In this document: positions 31,790 through 42,057 of the stretch, one piece after another | Position numbering within the stretch: position 1 is the first letter of the stretch | Layout: every line of letters begins with the position of its first letter | Notes under the pieces: generated by a model | Databases searched by the model: none | The model's input: only the letters and a program-made list of their open reading frames with translations | What the model was told of the DNA's origin: nothing | NCBI GenBank assembly: GCA_033977485.1 | Contig: CM066993.1 | Coordinates: 67,310,864 to 67,374,863 of the forward strand | Origin: Hydrangea macrophylla | Lineage: Eukaryota; Streptophyta; Magnoliopsida; Cornales; Hydrangeaceae | DNA: 64,000 nucleotides | Direction of reading: 5' to 3' | Translations under genes and position numbers: made by a program

Positions 31790-32540
31790 CAATCAACATC
31801 AGAGTAGGCATGGAGAGATGATGGCATATTCTGCCGAAGAAATAAACCATGAAAAATGGTACCTTTGAAATAGCGAAGTAAGCGCTTGGTAGCTGTCTAG
31901 TGGATTTCTGTAGGATTGCGCATAAATTGGGATAGTTTATTTATAGCAAAAGAGATGTCCGGACGTGTGAGGTTAAGATACTATTAGGCACCAATTATAC
32001 TGCAATACATGGTTGCATCGGTTGGAACAGAACCATCATAAAGGACAAGAGATCCATTTGTGGAAAGTGGAGTGCTAACCTCCTTGGCGCCATCCATGTA
32101 AGTCCTAGTTAGAAGATTACGAATGTACTTTTGTTGACTAAGAAAGATGCTATGAGTAGTAGGCTAGGAATCGCCTCAATGTCGAGAAAATAGTGGAGGG
32201 ATCCCAAATCTTTGATAGAGAACCGCTATGAAAGAGCATTAATGAAATGAAATATTTGGCTATCATGACTTTGATCCTGTAACAGTAAGATCACCAACAT
32301 ATATAAGGAAGTAGATAATGGCATCATGGCTAGTGTAAATAAATAGTGATGTGTCAGATTTGACATTCATGAACCCATATGATAGCAAAAATGAACTAAG
32401 CTCATGGTACCAAGCACGTGTGCTTGCTTAAGGCCATAAAGGGCTCGCCGAAGCTTGTAGACATGGGAGGGAAACATCGGATCAGTGAAACCCAATGTTC
32501 TACTAGTGTTTGCTTGCATGCATTGGTTTATATGAGTTTA
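31790..32540 (-). pseudogene. Copia reverse transcriptase relic
   Basis: The minus strand reads PSHVYKLRRALYGLKQA (the Copia RVT_2 hallmark, about 32,480-32,430), then after frameshifts SLYMLVILLLQDQSHDS (degenerate YVDDII region), SIKDLGSLHYFLDIEAI and [16 protein letters not shown]. This is the C-terminal half of a Copia RT continuing toward the RNase H piece at 28,850-29,272. Several frameshifts and stops make it dead. The palm motif YVDD is no longer recognisable. Confidence 0.85.
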
Positions 32541-32549
32541 TAGAGAGCT

Positions 32550-33939
32550 ATGTCATACATATGCTAATTGTCTGAAAATTCAATTACATCTTCTTTGGGC
32601 GCTTTACACTCCTCTGTTTATGGTGTCTTACTTTGCCTGTTAAAATAAGTGAGATACATAGATGTGCGTGCATTTCTGTGAATCATAATATAAAGAAGTC
32701 ATTAATTTAATATGGCTTGATGTTATGTTCCAGATCTTCTATTGGGATGGATAACACTGTTTTGAGAATTATGTAGGCTTACTTCCATTCAGTGGACTAT
32801 GTTGTTACGAATTGGGATTTCTATCTATTTTATGTTTCCATGGCTTTCTTAATATGAATATAATATTCATTGGATTTCTTATGCGCAAGTATGAAGCTGG
32901 GACTTATTATTGGAGAGCACGAGTTGGATGCAATTATACATTTCTGGTTATCTTGTGGTGTTACTCTGGAGCAGTGTCATTATCTATATATTTCTATCGT
33001 GCAGAACTTATTTTGGAGCAGCATCATATCTATTTACTTATTTCTGGAACAGCGCAAAAATTGTGGGGGATGATGATTTCATCTTATGACATCAAGCTTC
33101 TTATATCCACTTTATTTGTGGAAAAAAGGTCTACCCGCGATGGGGTACGATTATTTGATAAATAGCTCTTTTTATGACTACCACTGAGGCTAGATCCCAA
33201 TAAAATGTAAATAATATATACATAAATTAAGGACTAGTACTGAAGCTAGCTCTATAAATGTCAATGGGGATGAGCTAAGCCCACAAGGGAGTCACCTAGG
33301 GAAGCAACCCAACCTCTGTGATTGGGAACCCCATGAAGGTGGTTCAATGTGGTAAAAATAATCTATATTGCGTGACTTGTATTCCAGCACTTTGTATGAG
33401 GAGATAATGATAAAAAAAATTCTCCTGCTCATGCCTAAGGCATTGTGCTGTGTTTTGTGGTGATGTTCAGAAAGGGATTACCCTGAATGAGCCCAAGCCA
33501 GGAATTCTGCCATAGGTATATGTCACATATACCTTGGAGGACTCACTTAAGTGGAAATCGTCATGATGCCGCGGCTGTGGGGGTTGGGTTATCCTCTAAA
33601 ACTCCCATGAGAATCAAGATAGTGTGCATGGCCATAAAGAGCGCAAACCCGAACCGTGAGTCTTTTATCGATACTGTGAGTGTGACATGTTAAAGTCTGG
33701 CTCAAAAGGTCTAGTTCAAGGTATAGTCCACTATGTTCCTTTCAGATGGAGACAGTTAACACTAAGTGAGGTTCAAGTCCAAAAGACACCTACACCCATT
33801 GCATAGTATTATGTTGCCCTAATTTTCTATCTCCATATGTATGATTTATGTATTTATAATTATCATCTTTTCTTATTAAAAGTGGGGGATAGTTGTGAAT
33901 TTTAATAAAGATAGATTAATACAATCATGAATTTTGTTA
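32550..33939. other. Repeat-derived sequence, probable LTR-retrotransposon internal remnant
   Basis: No protein domain is recognised, including in the 117-codon plus-strand frame at 32,812-33,165. The words AAGGGAGTCACCTAGGGAAG and AAAAGTGGGGGATAGTTGTG (33,881-33,900) look like retrotransposon untranslated sequence ending in a polypurine tract, but this is inference. Confidence 0.4.
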
Positions 33940-34480
33940 AAGTCTCGCCTCTTCGATACAGTTCTACATCTAAAAAATGTTACCTTCCTCCATCTCATCA
34001 TCTATTTCCCACTCTGATTTTCCACCATTAGAGAAGTCACCTTCTCCAGCAGAAAGACCCCCCTACCTCATCTCTATTTGAATTGCAAACTCATTCTATA
34101 ACTCACCTCCTTTCAACACAGACGTCGGAGATTCAGGAATGAGTGAAATCGGCGACTTAAGTGATACATCTGCTTGCGAAGTCCTGGCAAACATCATCTT
34201 AGGAAACAGATCATCTCTATCACACTCCAAAATATGCATTGTCGAGCCAAGCTCCTAAAAGAGACTATCGCAACCCTTAATACTACCCTCACCAATAGGA
34301 TCATTGGTGAAACTCCCATCCCCAGCTCCCACTTCACATCCATTAAGAGACCCAATGGGAGGCGCCAATCCCATCTCATCGACCCTATCCGACTCCACAA
34401 AATTCTGATCATTGCCCCTAAGAACGTCATGGTTGGAATCCATATTAATAGAAAAAGGATCCCGAGATTATAGAATGTCA
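33940..34480 (-). pseudogene. LINE ORF1 linker fragment in arm 1
   Basis: The minus-strand frame ESDRVDEMGLAPPIGSLNG (about 34,390-34,330) and neighbouring acidic, low-complexity frames look like the linker of a plant LINE ORF1. The arm 2 copy is continuous with an ORF1 tail at 39,886-40,098. The fragment is short and broken, so the call rests on that continuity. Confidence 0.5.
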
Positions 34481-35202
34481 TTCTAGAATTTGCTTTGTTG
34501 TTTTAAATGAAGTGATCTTGTTATAAAAATGGATCTCGAGATTATAGACATGGAAACAGTTGAATTTTTGCAAATAAATATGTGTATATAATTTAAGTTT
34601 TTAAAATAAATATTAAAAATGGTATTTTTAGAGGAAAATTACACATATGCGCTGAGGTGGTGAAACAAAAGTCTATTGTTTTCATATATATATATATATA
34701 TGAAAAGAGAATATCTAGAGGCACTACACCAGGTGGATTATGGAGCCTAACTCCAACAATGGTGTTTCCAAGGGATATTCCAATCAAAGGAGAAGGAATC
34801 GAAGAACTGGGGCTCACTCAAATTAGCCGCCTGCGTGAACACAGTGATGTGTGAGATTTTTTAAAAAGAAGAAAGTGGATTGGAATCTCGCCCGCTCGAG
34901 CGAAACCTGCAATTTTGGTTTTTATTTCCTATTTTGATTAGGAAACTGTATCTATATATACTCCGATTTTTATTATATATTGTGTGTGTAGTAATACCCC
35001 CGTGTGTGTATCAGTGTGAGTGAGATCACCATCAACTAGAGAGATTAGTTGAAAGTCCATCTTGTAATCCTAGAGCATAATATATAATTCTCTGCAAAGT
35101 GTGGACGCAGGGACGACCCTAAGATCTTGAGGGCCCTACTCAAACTTCTAAACCGGGGCCCTCTGTGTATTAGTACAAATATTACTAAATATTACTTATT
35201 GA

Positions 35203-36850
35203 TTACTTAAATATTACTCTTCTTGCATTTTTAGTTGCAAAATCACTAATTATACTTGTATAATCAATATTTTCTACCATATTCTTTTCAATGGATAATA
35301 TAGCAAATCCGTTCAATCTATCTTGTGACATGGTTGATCGAAGGTAATACTTGATCAACTTCAACTTTGAAAAGCTTCTCTTTGCAGATGCAACAGTAAC
35401 CGAAATAGTCAACAATATTCGATAAGCAATCCATGCATTTGGGAAGCAACCATCCATTTCTTGCAATGATTAAGCACTTCAATTGGCTTCTTTATTTTTT
35501 TTTTGGTAAAACGTTTCGCACCACTTTCAATTCTGGATATAGATCTCTCCCATCAATATCATAGTTGTGATCACGTTTCAAAAAAGATTCACGGTTGGTA
35601 CAATAGGCGTTCAAACTGTCATCATCAATATCTTGCAACTTCTTCAAGTCAAATAAAATCCAAAAGTCTTTGCATATGTTTGAAATTGTTCAAATCTACT
35701 TTTGAGTGATGAAAGCGCTTGATCCACTATAAAAATGAAGTAGTTAACTCTAAAGGATTCTTCGGGTGATTGTGTCACAGCTTCACTAATACTCTCATCA
35801 AACTGCCTTTTTCTGTGAATGATGTGCTTCTCACGAAACACAGGTTCAATTCCCATTGTATTCACAATTTCCTTAGCTTCAATCATGGCCTCTGTGAATC
35901 TAGTTTCTCTATACCTTTCAAAAAAGGAAATAAGTCCTTCTAATTGATTCGTAGCAACATCAATATCCATATTTTCAGATTGAAGGGTTTTACTAATAGC
36001 ATTAACAGTAAACAACATGTTATGCCAAATGATCATGCCAAACAAGAACTCAAAACTCTCAATTTCATATGTTGCTAAGCATTTAGCTTCACTCTTTGTT
36101 TTGGCATCGTCCCTACTATTTGCCAAGTCAATCAACGCATCTCTTATTTGTGGAGCTTGGTATCTTATTGCTTTAAGACTTTCAACACGGCTTTCCCAAC
36201 GTGTTTGTTACAATGGTTTGAGTGTGAGATCCTTCACATGATGTTTCAAAACATCCTACCGTTTCGTAGAAGATGGAAACATTGAATATATGCGTTGCAC
36301 CACTCCAAAAAAAGATTCAGCTTTAGTACAAGAGTTGACCATATCACAAATTGTAAGGTTATGACTATGATAATCACATGGTGTGTAGAATGCTCTAGGA
36401 TTCACTTCAAGTAGTCTTTTTTGTACGCCTTTATATTTCCCTTTCATGTTAGACCCATTGTCATATCCTTGCCCTCTTATGTCATCAATGTCAAGCTCGA
36501 TATTGACCAATACATCTTTAAGTACATTAAAAAGTCTCAAACCTGATGTATCATCCACCTTCAAATATTGTACAAAGAACTCTTTTACTTTTATTGGACT
36601 TGTTGAAACATCCACACATCGGAGCACAAGAGACATTTGTTCTTCATGACTTATATCTGGAGTACAATCAAGTATGACAGAAAAATATTAACCATTTCCA
36701 AATTTATACTAACTGAGTATACTAATCATTTCCTATTTTGCTTCTCTCCATTCAATAAATTTCGGACATAAAATGTAGAAGAGAAATGTCTATCACGCTC
36801 GTTTTTAGGAAAATTGATATCTATGATTCTTAATTATTGGACCTCTCTCT
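35203..36850 (-). pseudogene. hAT transposase (ZMYM1-like, DUF4371) pseudogene, copy 1
   Basis: From N to C on the minus strand there is a TTF-type zinc finger remnant (FPKNERDRHFSSTFYVRNLL, about 36,800), then DUF4371 ([54 protein letters not shown]), then a middle region (ESFEFLFGMIIWHNMLFTVN) and the hAT dimerisation domain (ISVTVASAKRSFSKLKLIK, MSQDRLNGFAILSIEK). The piece between the zinc finger and DUF4371 is missing in both copies, so the element was already defective when duplicated. Copy 1 also has a stop where copy 2 reads LSQTRWESR (about 36,200) and an in-frame six-codon difference near 35,740. Further frameshifts lie at 35,470-35,640. Full relatives act as DNA transposases in the nucleus; this one cannot. 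Confidence 0.9.
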
Positions 36851-37174
36851 ACTAATATGTCTATAAGATTGTGGTCAAAATGGAGAAAGTATACAAAATT
36901 ATAAACCAATAGTTGTAATACAATCCTAATCAACAAATTTAACCCACAAAAAAAAAAAACAAAAATAAACAAAAATAAAATCTAAAAGTCTAAAATATAA
37001 AACTGAAAAAAAAAAATTAAAAAAAATACACAAATCTTGCGTTGACTTTTGGTGACCGGAGAGGCGGAGAGTGAGCTGTGAGCACGGAACACAACAAGAT
37101 TGACCACAAGATGAAGAAGACGAAGTGAGGAAGAGGAAATGCTGTGAAGAACTGAACTGAAGAAGTCACTTAGA

Positions 37175-37841
37175 GCACCTCCAAGGGCACTAGGCAAATG
37201 GGCTAGGCAAAATTCCAATTTGGCTAGTTGGATAGGAAAATGCCTAGTGAATATACCAAAGTCACTCCAACCATACTAGCCAAATGACTAGCCTTTTATT
37301 TTGTTTTGCCATATTTTCATTCAATCATCAATAACTTAAATTCTTTAATAACCAGTAAATTGACATAAAAATGCTTAATACTTTTTAAAATGGAAAATGA
37401 AATAATCAAAATGCATTTTTAAGTGACATAAAAATTCAAAACTACTTGACCCCACTACATTAACCAATGGGAGAAAAAGATGAACAAATAATGAGTAATT
37501 TTGGGATGAGCAAAATTGCACTCAATTAATTAATATTGCAACTCAAATAATCAAAACCCAACCCAAATACCATGAATAGTGGGGTGACCCCACTACTTAT
37601 TTCTTCTTCTTCTTCAGGGTCTGTGGGAGAGAGAGAGAGAAGAACCAACTACCATGAATAGTGGACGCGCCATTTTATTCCTCACCTTGAACCACTCGGC
37701 AATTTGGCTAGCAAATTGGGAATGAGCCATTTTGGCTTGTGTGATGGCTCTTGCCATTGGAGATCAAATTTTAGTTCTTGGCTAGGTATTTTGGCAGTTG
37801 GAGATTTTGCCTAGTGTGATAGCTCTCCCCTTAGAGATGGC
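37175..37841. mobile_element. 667-bp MITE present only in hAT copy 1
   Basis: Arm 2 reads GTCACTTAGACACCG with no insertion. Arm 1 reads CTTAGA (37,169-37,174), then the element (GCACCTCCAAGGGCACTAGG to ...CCTTAGAGATGGC), then CTTAGA again (37,842-37,847). The ends carry inverted CACTAGGCAAA words. At least 6 bp of target is duplicated, and the superfamily is unclear. Confidence 0.88.
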
Positions 37842-38797
37842 CTTAGACACCGACTCACTTTTCTTTTTTCTTTTTTCTTTTTTTAATCAACACTGACTCA
37901 CTTTTCATGATTTTGAAGATGTAGGGTTTTGATTTTTTATCAACACTGACTCACTAATTGGGGAATCAGCCATCAGTTGGGCCTTAGGAATAATGGGCCT
38001 ATTTTTAAGTTAAGTTTGAATAATTTGTAAGTTTATTTGGGCCTATTTTTTAAATTTGATATTGGGCTCTCAAAAGTAATGCTACGACTAACTTGGGTTA
38101 GCATTTTTTAGAGTGGATCCTGCCTAAAGGGGGGCCTTACGCGGCCGCGTGTGTCGCTTCCCCTCAGGGCCGGCCCTGTGTGGACGTAGCCAAATTTGGG
38201 GTGAATCATGTTGAAGTTTGCATTTATATGTGCTTGATTGTTTCCCTATTTTCTTCTGCTTGATTGTACCTCACATGATCCTTGGGTGAGGTTTTGATTG
38301 TTCCATACTTGGTTTTGATCAAATTCTCCAACATCCCCGAACCCCTACGTGATTTGTCAATTAACCTACCTAGCTAGTAACTCGGCTCCCTCAAATACAA
38401 ATTTATGATTCTGCCCCTGAAAGTGATTATGATTATAATCACTCTAGCGGTTAGAAACAATTGCCAAGTGGATGAACAATCACCAGAAATTATTCCACGT
38501 AAGCGTTCATATTGTGTAACCACCATTGTAATCTTTCCCTTACAGTGGGACACGTGATACTGATCATGTTGATATACATGTGTATATCGGCTTCATACAC
38601 ATGAGAGATTAGTTTCTAATTGGGCCTTGACTTGTTAAGTCTTGAAAGTTCTTAGTGGGCCTTGGGCCCAAACTATTTGGTACCTCCTAAATGAATTAGG
38701 AAGCTAGTCAATACAAGCAGTGACTTGTATTAGTGGTTACTACTTGATCTGCGCAAACATTAGAGATACAGAGAGTTCCTCTTGGTACTGTGCGGCA

Positions 38798-38801
<4 letters not shown>

Positions 38802-38836
<35 letters not shown>
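38802..38836. repeat. AG microsatellite in arm 1
   Basis: About 17 GA/AG dinucleotides. The partner run in arm 2 is at 45,065-45,101. Confidence 0.9.
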
Positions 38837-38838
<2 letters not shown>

Positions 38839-39061
38839 AGATTGAGGAAGGAGGTGAGGCTTACAAGGAAGGTTTTGTTGGCTACCAAAAATCATTTGGG
38901 ATTCTTGAAGAAGTATTATTTTACTTGGTGATTTCTTTTGGGTATTGTGAACCCTAAGATGTAACCCTTGTACTAAATTATTTTCTATAACTTTTTAAAT
39001 TTCGGACATGGTTTGTTATAGTTAGTTTAAGTTTGGTCGGATGAACTCTTACTTGTTATGA

Positions 39062-39220
39062 TTAGTATGGATTATGGATTATATTTGTTTTGTGTGGTAT
39101 GAATTATGTATTATGGATTATATGGATTATTTTTATTGTGTTTGGTATGAATTATGTATTATGGATTATGTTTGTTGTGTTTGGTATGGATTATATATTA
39201 TGGATTATGTTTATTGTAAT
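39062..39220. repeat. Imperfect tandem repeat of TATGGATTAT words
   Basis: Units of about 45-50 bp contain GTGTTTGGTATGAATTATG and TATTATGGATTATGTTTRTTG, repeated about three to four times. Overlapping frames coding Met-Asp-Tyr runs are by-products. Confidence 0.8.
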
Positions 39221-39339
39221 TTATTTATTTATTTATTCATTTTTTTTGTGTGTTTTCATATGGATTATAATGCTTGTTAATCAAGTGGGGAAAAATTGGA
39301 AAACATTTCAAATAAATAATTTTTTTTAATTGTAATTAA

Positions 39340-39660
39340 AATTTGTAACGGGAATATCCGTTACAAAATCCGTTACTAATTTTATGCATTTTGGACATTA
39401 GTAACGAATATAACCGTTACTAATTCGTTACAAACCAGTACTATTTATTCCAAAAAATAAAAAAAGTTGTATATTTTCCGCTACTAAACTAATTTGTAAC
39501 GAGTATATCCGTTACAAATATTCATTACTAATTAGCAACAGATATAGTCGTTATAAAAATCCGTTACAAATTTGCAACGCCAAAATTGTAACGGATATAT
39601 CCGTTATAAATAATTTTTGTAATGGATATTTCCATACAAATCGGGCCATATGGTGTAGTG
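39340..39660. mobile_element. CACTA (EnSpm) terminus with GTAACGG subterminal repeats
   Basis: The segment ends CCATATGGTGTAGTG at 39,660, the reverse complement of a CACTACACCA terminus. It is packed with direct and inverted copies of GTAACGG, CCGTTAC and related words, the usual subterminal repeats of CACTA elements. I did not find the matching left end, so it is probably a truncated end. Confidence 0.7.
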
Positions 39661-40213
39661 CACACAACTCAAACACCTAAGCCAAACTAAAAGACCAAGT
39701 CAACCAAGCAAAAACCAAGAAGGCACCAGGCCAACAACCCCCACCCCAACAACTAGTAGCCCAAGAGCCAACCAAACAGCAACACACAAGCACCCAAAAG
39801 ACCCCACCCCAAAAAAACCAAACAAAAATAGACGAACACATCCAAATCCTCAAGGAAACTCTGAAAACCCAAAACATCAACCAGACTAAGGCCCCAAATG
39901 ACATCTCTCAAACCCATCCAACTCTAGAAGTCTGGAAACAATCTCCCCATCATCACCATCATAGGACAGACCCAAAGTTTGACCAGTCTTCCACGTTTCT
40001 AAAGCCTCCCCAACAATGATATCATTACAATTTCTAATGCCACGTTTAGAAATAGATGCCACTGTACCAGCCTCTAAAAGAGAACACGCTTCATCCATTG
40101 ATATACCAACAACCCTACTATTTTTCTATTTAGCAGAAAAACACACTTTAGGAATAAGATTTGTCTTCCACCTAATACCCTCACCACTGCTCTCAATTCC
40201 CAATCCGTTTTTT
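39661..40213 (-). pseudogene. LINE ORF1 tail fragment
   Basis: The minus-strand frame at 39,886-40,098 ends ETWKTGQTLGLSYDGDDGE followed by RLLELDG. This resembles HTWEVGNLLGITYDGDKEE and RLVEIEV in the ORF1 tail of the LINE at 23,804. The stretch 39,661-39,880 is a G/T-rich spacer on the minus strand. The sequence runs into arm 2 at 40,214, so the duplicated arms carry further parts of this LINE. Confidence 0.6.
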
Positions 40214-40958
40214 AAGTCTCGCCTCTTCGATCCAATTCTACATCTCAAAAATGTTACCTTCCACCATCTCATCACCTATTTCCCACTCTGATTTGCCACC
40301 ATTAGAGAAGTCACCTTCTCCAGCAGAAAGACCCCCCCACCTCATCTCTATTTGAATTGCAAACTCATTCTAGAACTCACCCCCTTTCAACACAGACGTC
40401 GGAGATTCAGGAATGAGTGAAATCGGCGACTTAAGCGAGACATCTGCTTGTGAAGTCCTGGTAAACATCATCTTAGGAAACAGTTCATCTCTATTACACT
40501 CCAAAATATGCATTGTTGAGCCAAGCTCCTAAAAGAGACTATCGCAACCCTTAATACTACCCTCACCAATAGGATCATTGGTGAAACTCCCATCCCCAGC
40601 TCCCACTTCACATCCATTAAGAGACCCAATGGGAGGCGCCAATCCCATCTCATCGACCCTATCCGACTCCACAAAATTCTGATCATTGCCCCTAAGGACG
40701 TCAGGGCTGGAATCCATATCAACAGAAAAAGGATCCCGAGATTATAGAATGTCATTCTAGAATCTGCTTTGTTGTTTTAAATGAAGTGATCTTGTTATAA
40801 AAATGGATCTCGAGATTATAGACATGGAAACAATTGAATTTTTGCAAATAAATATGTGTGTATATAATTTTAGTCTTTAAAATAAATATTAAAAATGGTC
40901 TTTTTAGAGGAAAATTACACATATGCGCTGAGGTGGTGAAACAAAAGTCTACTGTTTT

Positions 40959-40980
<22 letters not shown>

Positions 40981-40991
<11 letters not shown>

Positions 40992-41631
40992 GGGTATGTT
41001 TGATAACCCAGTTAAATGGTGAAAATGAAAATTTTCAGCACTTATTTTTTTTTTCAATGCGTTTGATAATGTTTATTTTAATACTTGAGACAATGTCTTC
41101 AGTATTGCTAATTCAATCGCTTAAAATTTTTAGTACATAAAATTCAGTACTTAATTTTCAATTTTATCAAACGGACCCGTAGTATTCTTCAATTATGTGA
41201 TTGGTCTATGTAGTATTGAAATACATGATAATATTTATATAAAATCGTAGACCAATCACATTCAAGAATATGTGAATAAAGAACTGAATAAGGTATATAC
41301 ATGAAATAAAATAAAAATGCAAATTTTATTTAACAGGTTGATTTTGTATATGTAATTTATAGAATTTGCATATATAGCTTGTGGTAAACCTATTATGCCA
41401 TTTGAGAACTAAATTTTGGAAGCATAGCATTACTCTTTTGGAAACTAGTTCTTGAAATTATATAATTGCAACACTTATTATGATAAACCATAAATCAAAG
41501 GATTACAATACATCATAAGTATTGAAAACACCAAAATCCTCAACTCTCAAATAGGGCGAAATACCTCACACAGTAAAACTGTAATGTTGGTTATATAAAA
41601 AATCATACCCAAAAATATGTATAAATAGGTC
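40981..41631. mobile_element. Insertion private to arm 2, with hAT-like inverted ends inside
   Basis: Arm 1 joins the TA microsatellite directly to AAAGAGAATATCTAG, while arm 2 has about 650 bp in between. Within it, AGGGTATGTTTGATAA (40,991) faces TTATCAAACGGACCC (41,164-41,178), a common plant hAT MITE form. A hairpin follows at about 41,184-41,271 (GTGATTGGTCTATG against CGTAGACCAATCACA). Exact borders are blurred by the microsatellite. Confidence 0.65.
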
Positions 41632-41816
41632 AAAGAGAATATCTAGAGGCACTACACCAGGTGGATTGTGGAGCCTAACTCCAACAATGGTGTTTCCAAG
41701 GGATATTCCAATCAAAGGAGAAGGAATCGAAGAACTGGGGCTCACTCAAATTAGCCACTGCACGAACACAGTGATGTGTGAGATTTTTTAAAAAGAAGAA
41801 AGTGGATTGGAATCTC

Positions 41817-41853
41817 GCCCGCTCGAGGAACCGCTCGAGCAGCCCGCTCGAGT
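41817..41853. repeat. Short CGCTCGAG motif cluster
   Basis: Three copies of CCGCTCGAG follow one another at 9-16 bp spacing in arm 2. The matching place in arm 1 (34,890-34,902) has a single palindromic CGCTCGAGCG. Confidence 0.85.
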
Positions 41854-42057
41854 GAAGCAATCAATTTTGGTTTTTATTTCCTATTTTGATTAGGAAACTA
41901 TATCTATATATACTCCGATTTTTATTATATATTGTGTGTAGTAACACCCCCATGTGTGTCTCAGTGTCAGTGAGATCACCATCAACTAGAGAGATCAGTT
42001 GAAAGTCCATCTTGTAATCTTAGAGCATAATATATAATTCTCTGCAAAGTGTGGACG

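Larger units (their letters stand above)
35108..38178 (-). mobile_element. Defective hAT transposon, copy 1
   Basis: The ends CAGGGACGACCCT and AGGGCCGGCCCTG are imperfect 13-bp inverted repeats. A perfect 8-bp duplication TGTGGACG flanks them (35,100-35,107 and 38,179-38,186). It carries a broken DUF4371/hAT transposase on the minus strand and a nested 667-bp MITE. Without that MITE it is about 2.4 kb, the same as copy 2. Confidence 0.92.
33940..38990. repeat. Segmental duplication, arm 1 (partner 40,214-45,250)
   Basis: The arm starts AAGTCTCGCCTCTTCGAT and ends near ATGTAACCC..TGTACT, colinear with arm 2 at high identity. In order it holds a LINE ORF1 fragment, an LTR-like segment (34,850-35,107), a defective hAT transposon at 35,108-38,178, the rest of the LTR-like segment (TAGCCAAATTTGGGGTGAA onwards) and an AG microsatellite at 38,802-38,836. 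Its private insertion is the MITE at 37,175-37,841. Confidence 0.93.

Noticed and set aside
32812..33165. 117-codon plus-strand frame
   Set aside because: No motif, signal or neighbour supports it, and an overlapping frame of similar length exists, as is common in AT-rich repeat sequence.
34722..34740. CACTACACCA as the left end of a CACTA element ending at 39,660
   Set aside because: The same word is in arm 2 (41,650) within continuous duplicated sequence, the ends agree for only about 10 bp, and the 3-bp flanks (AGG, CAC) do not match.
39074..39329. Two overlapping frames rich in Tyr, Met and Ile
   Set aside because: They are translations of the TATGGATTAT tandem repeat.
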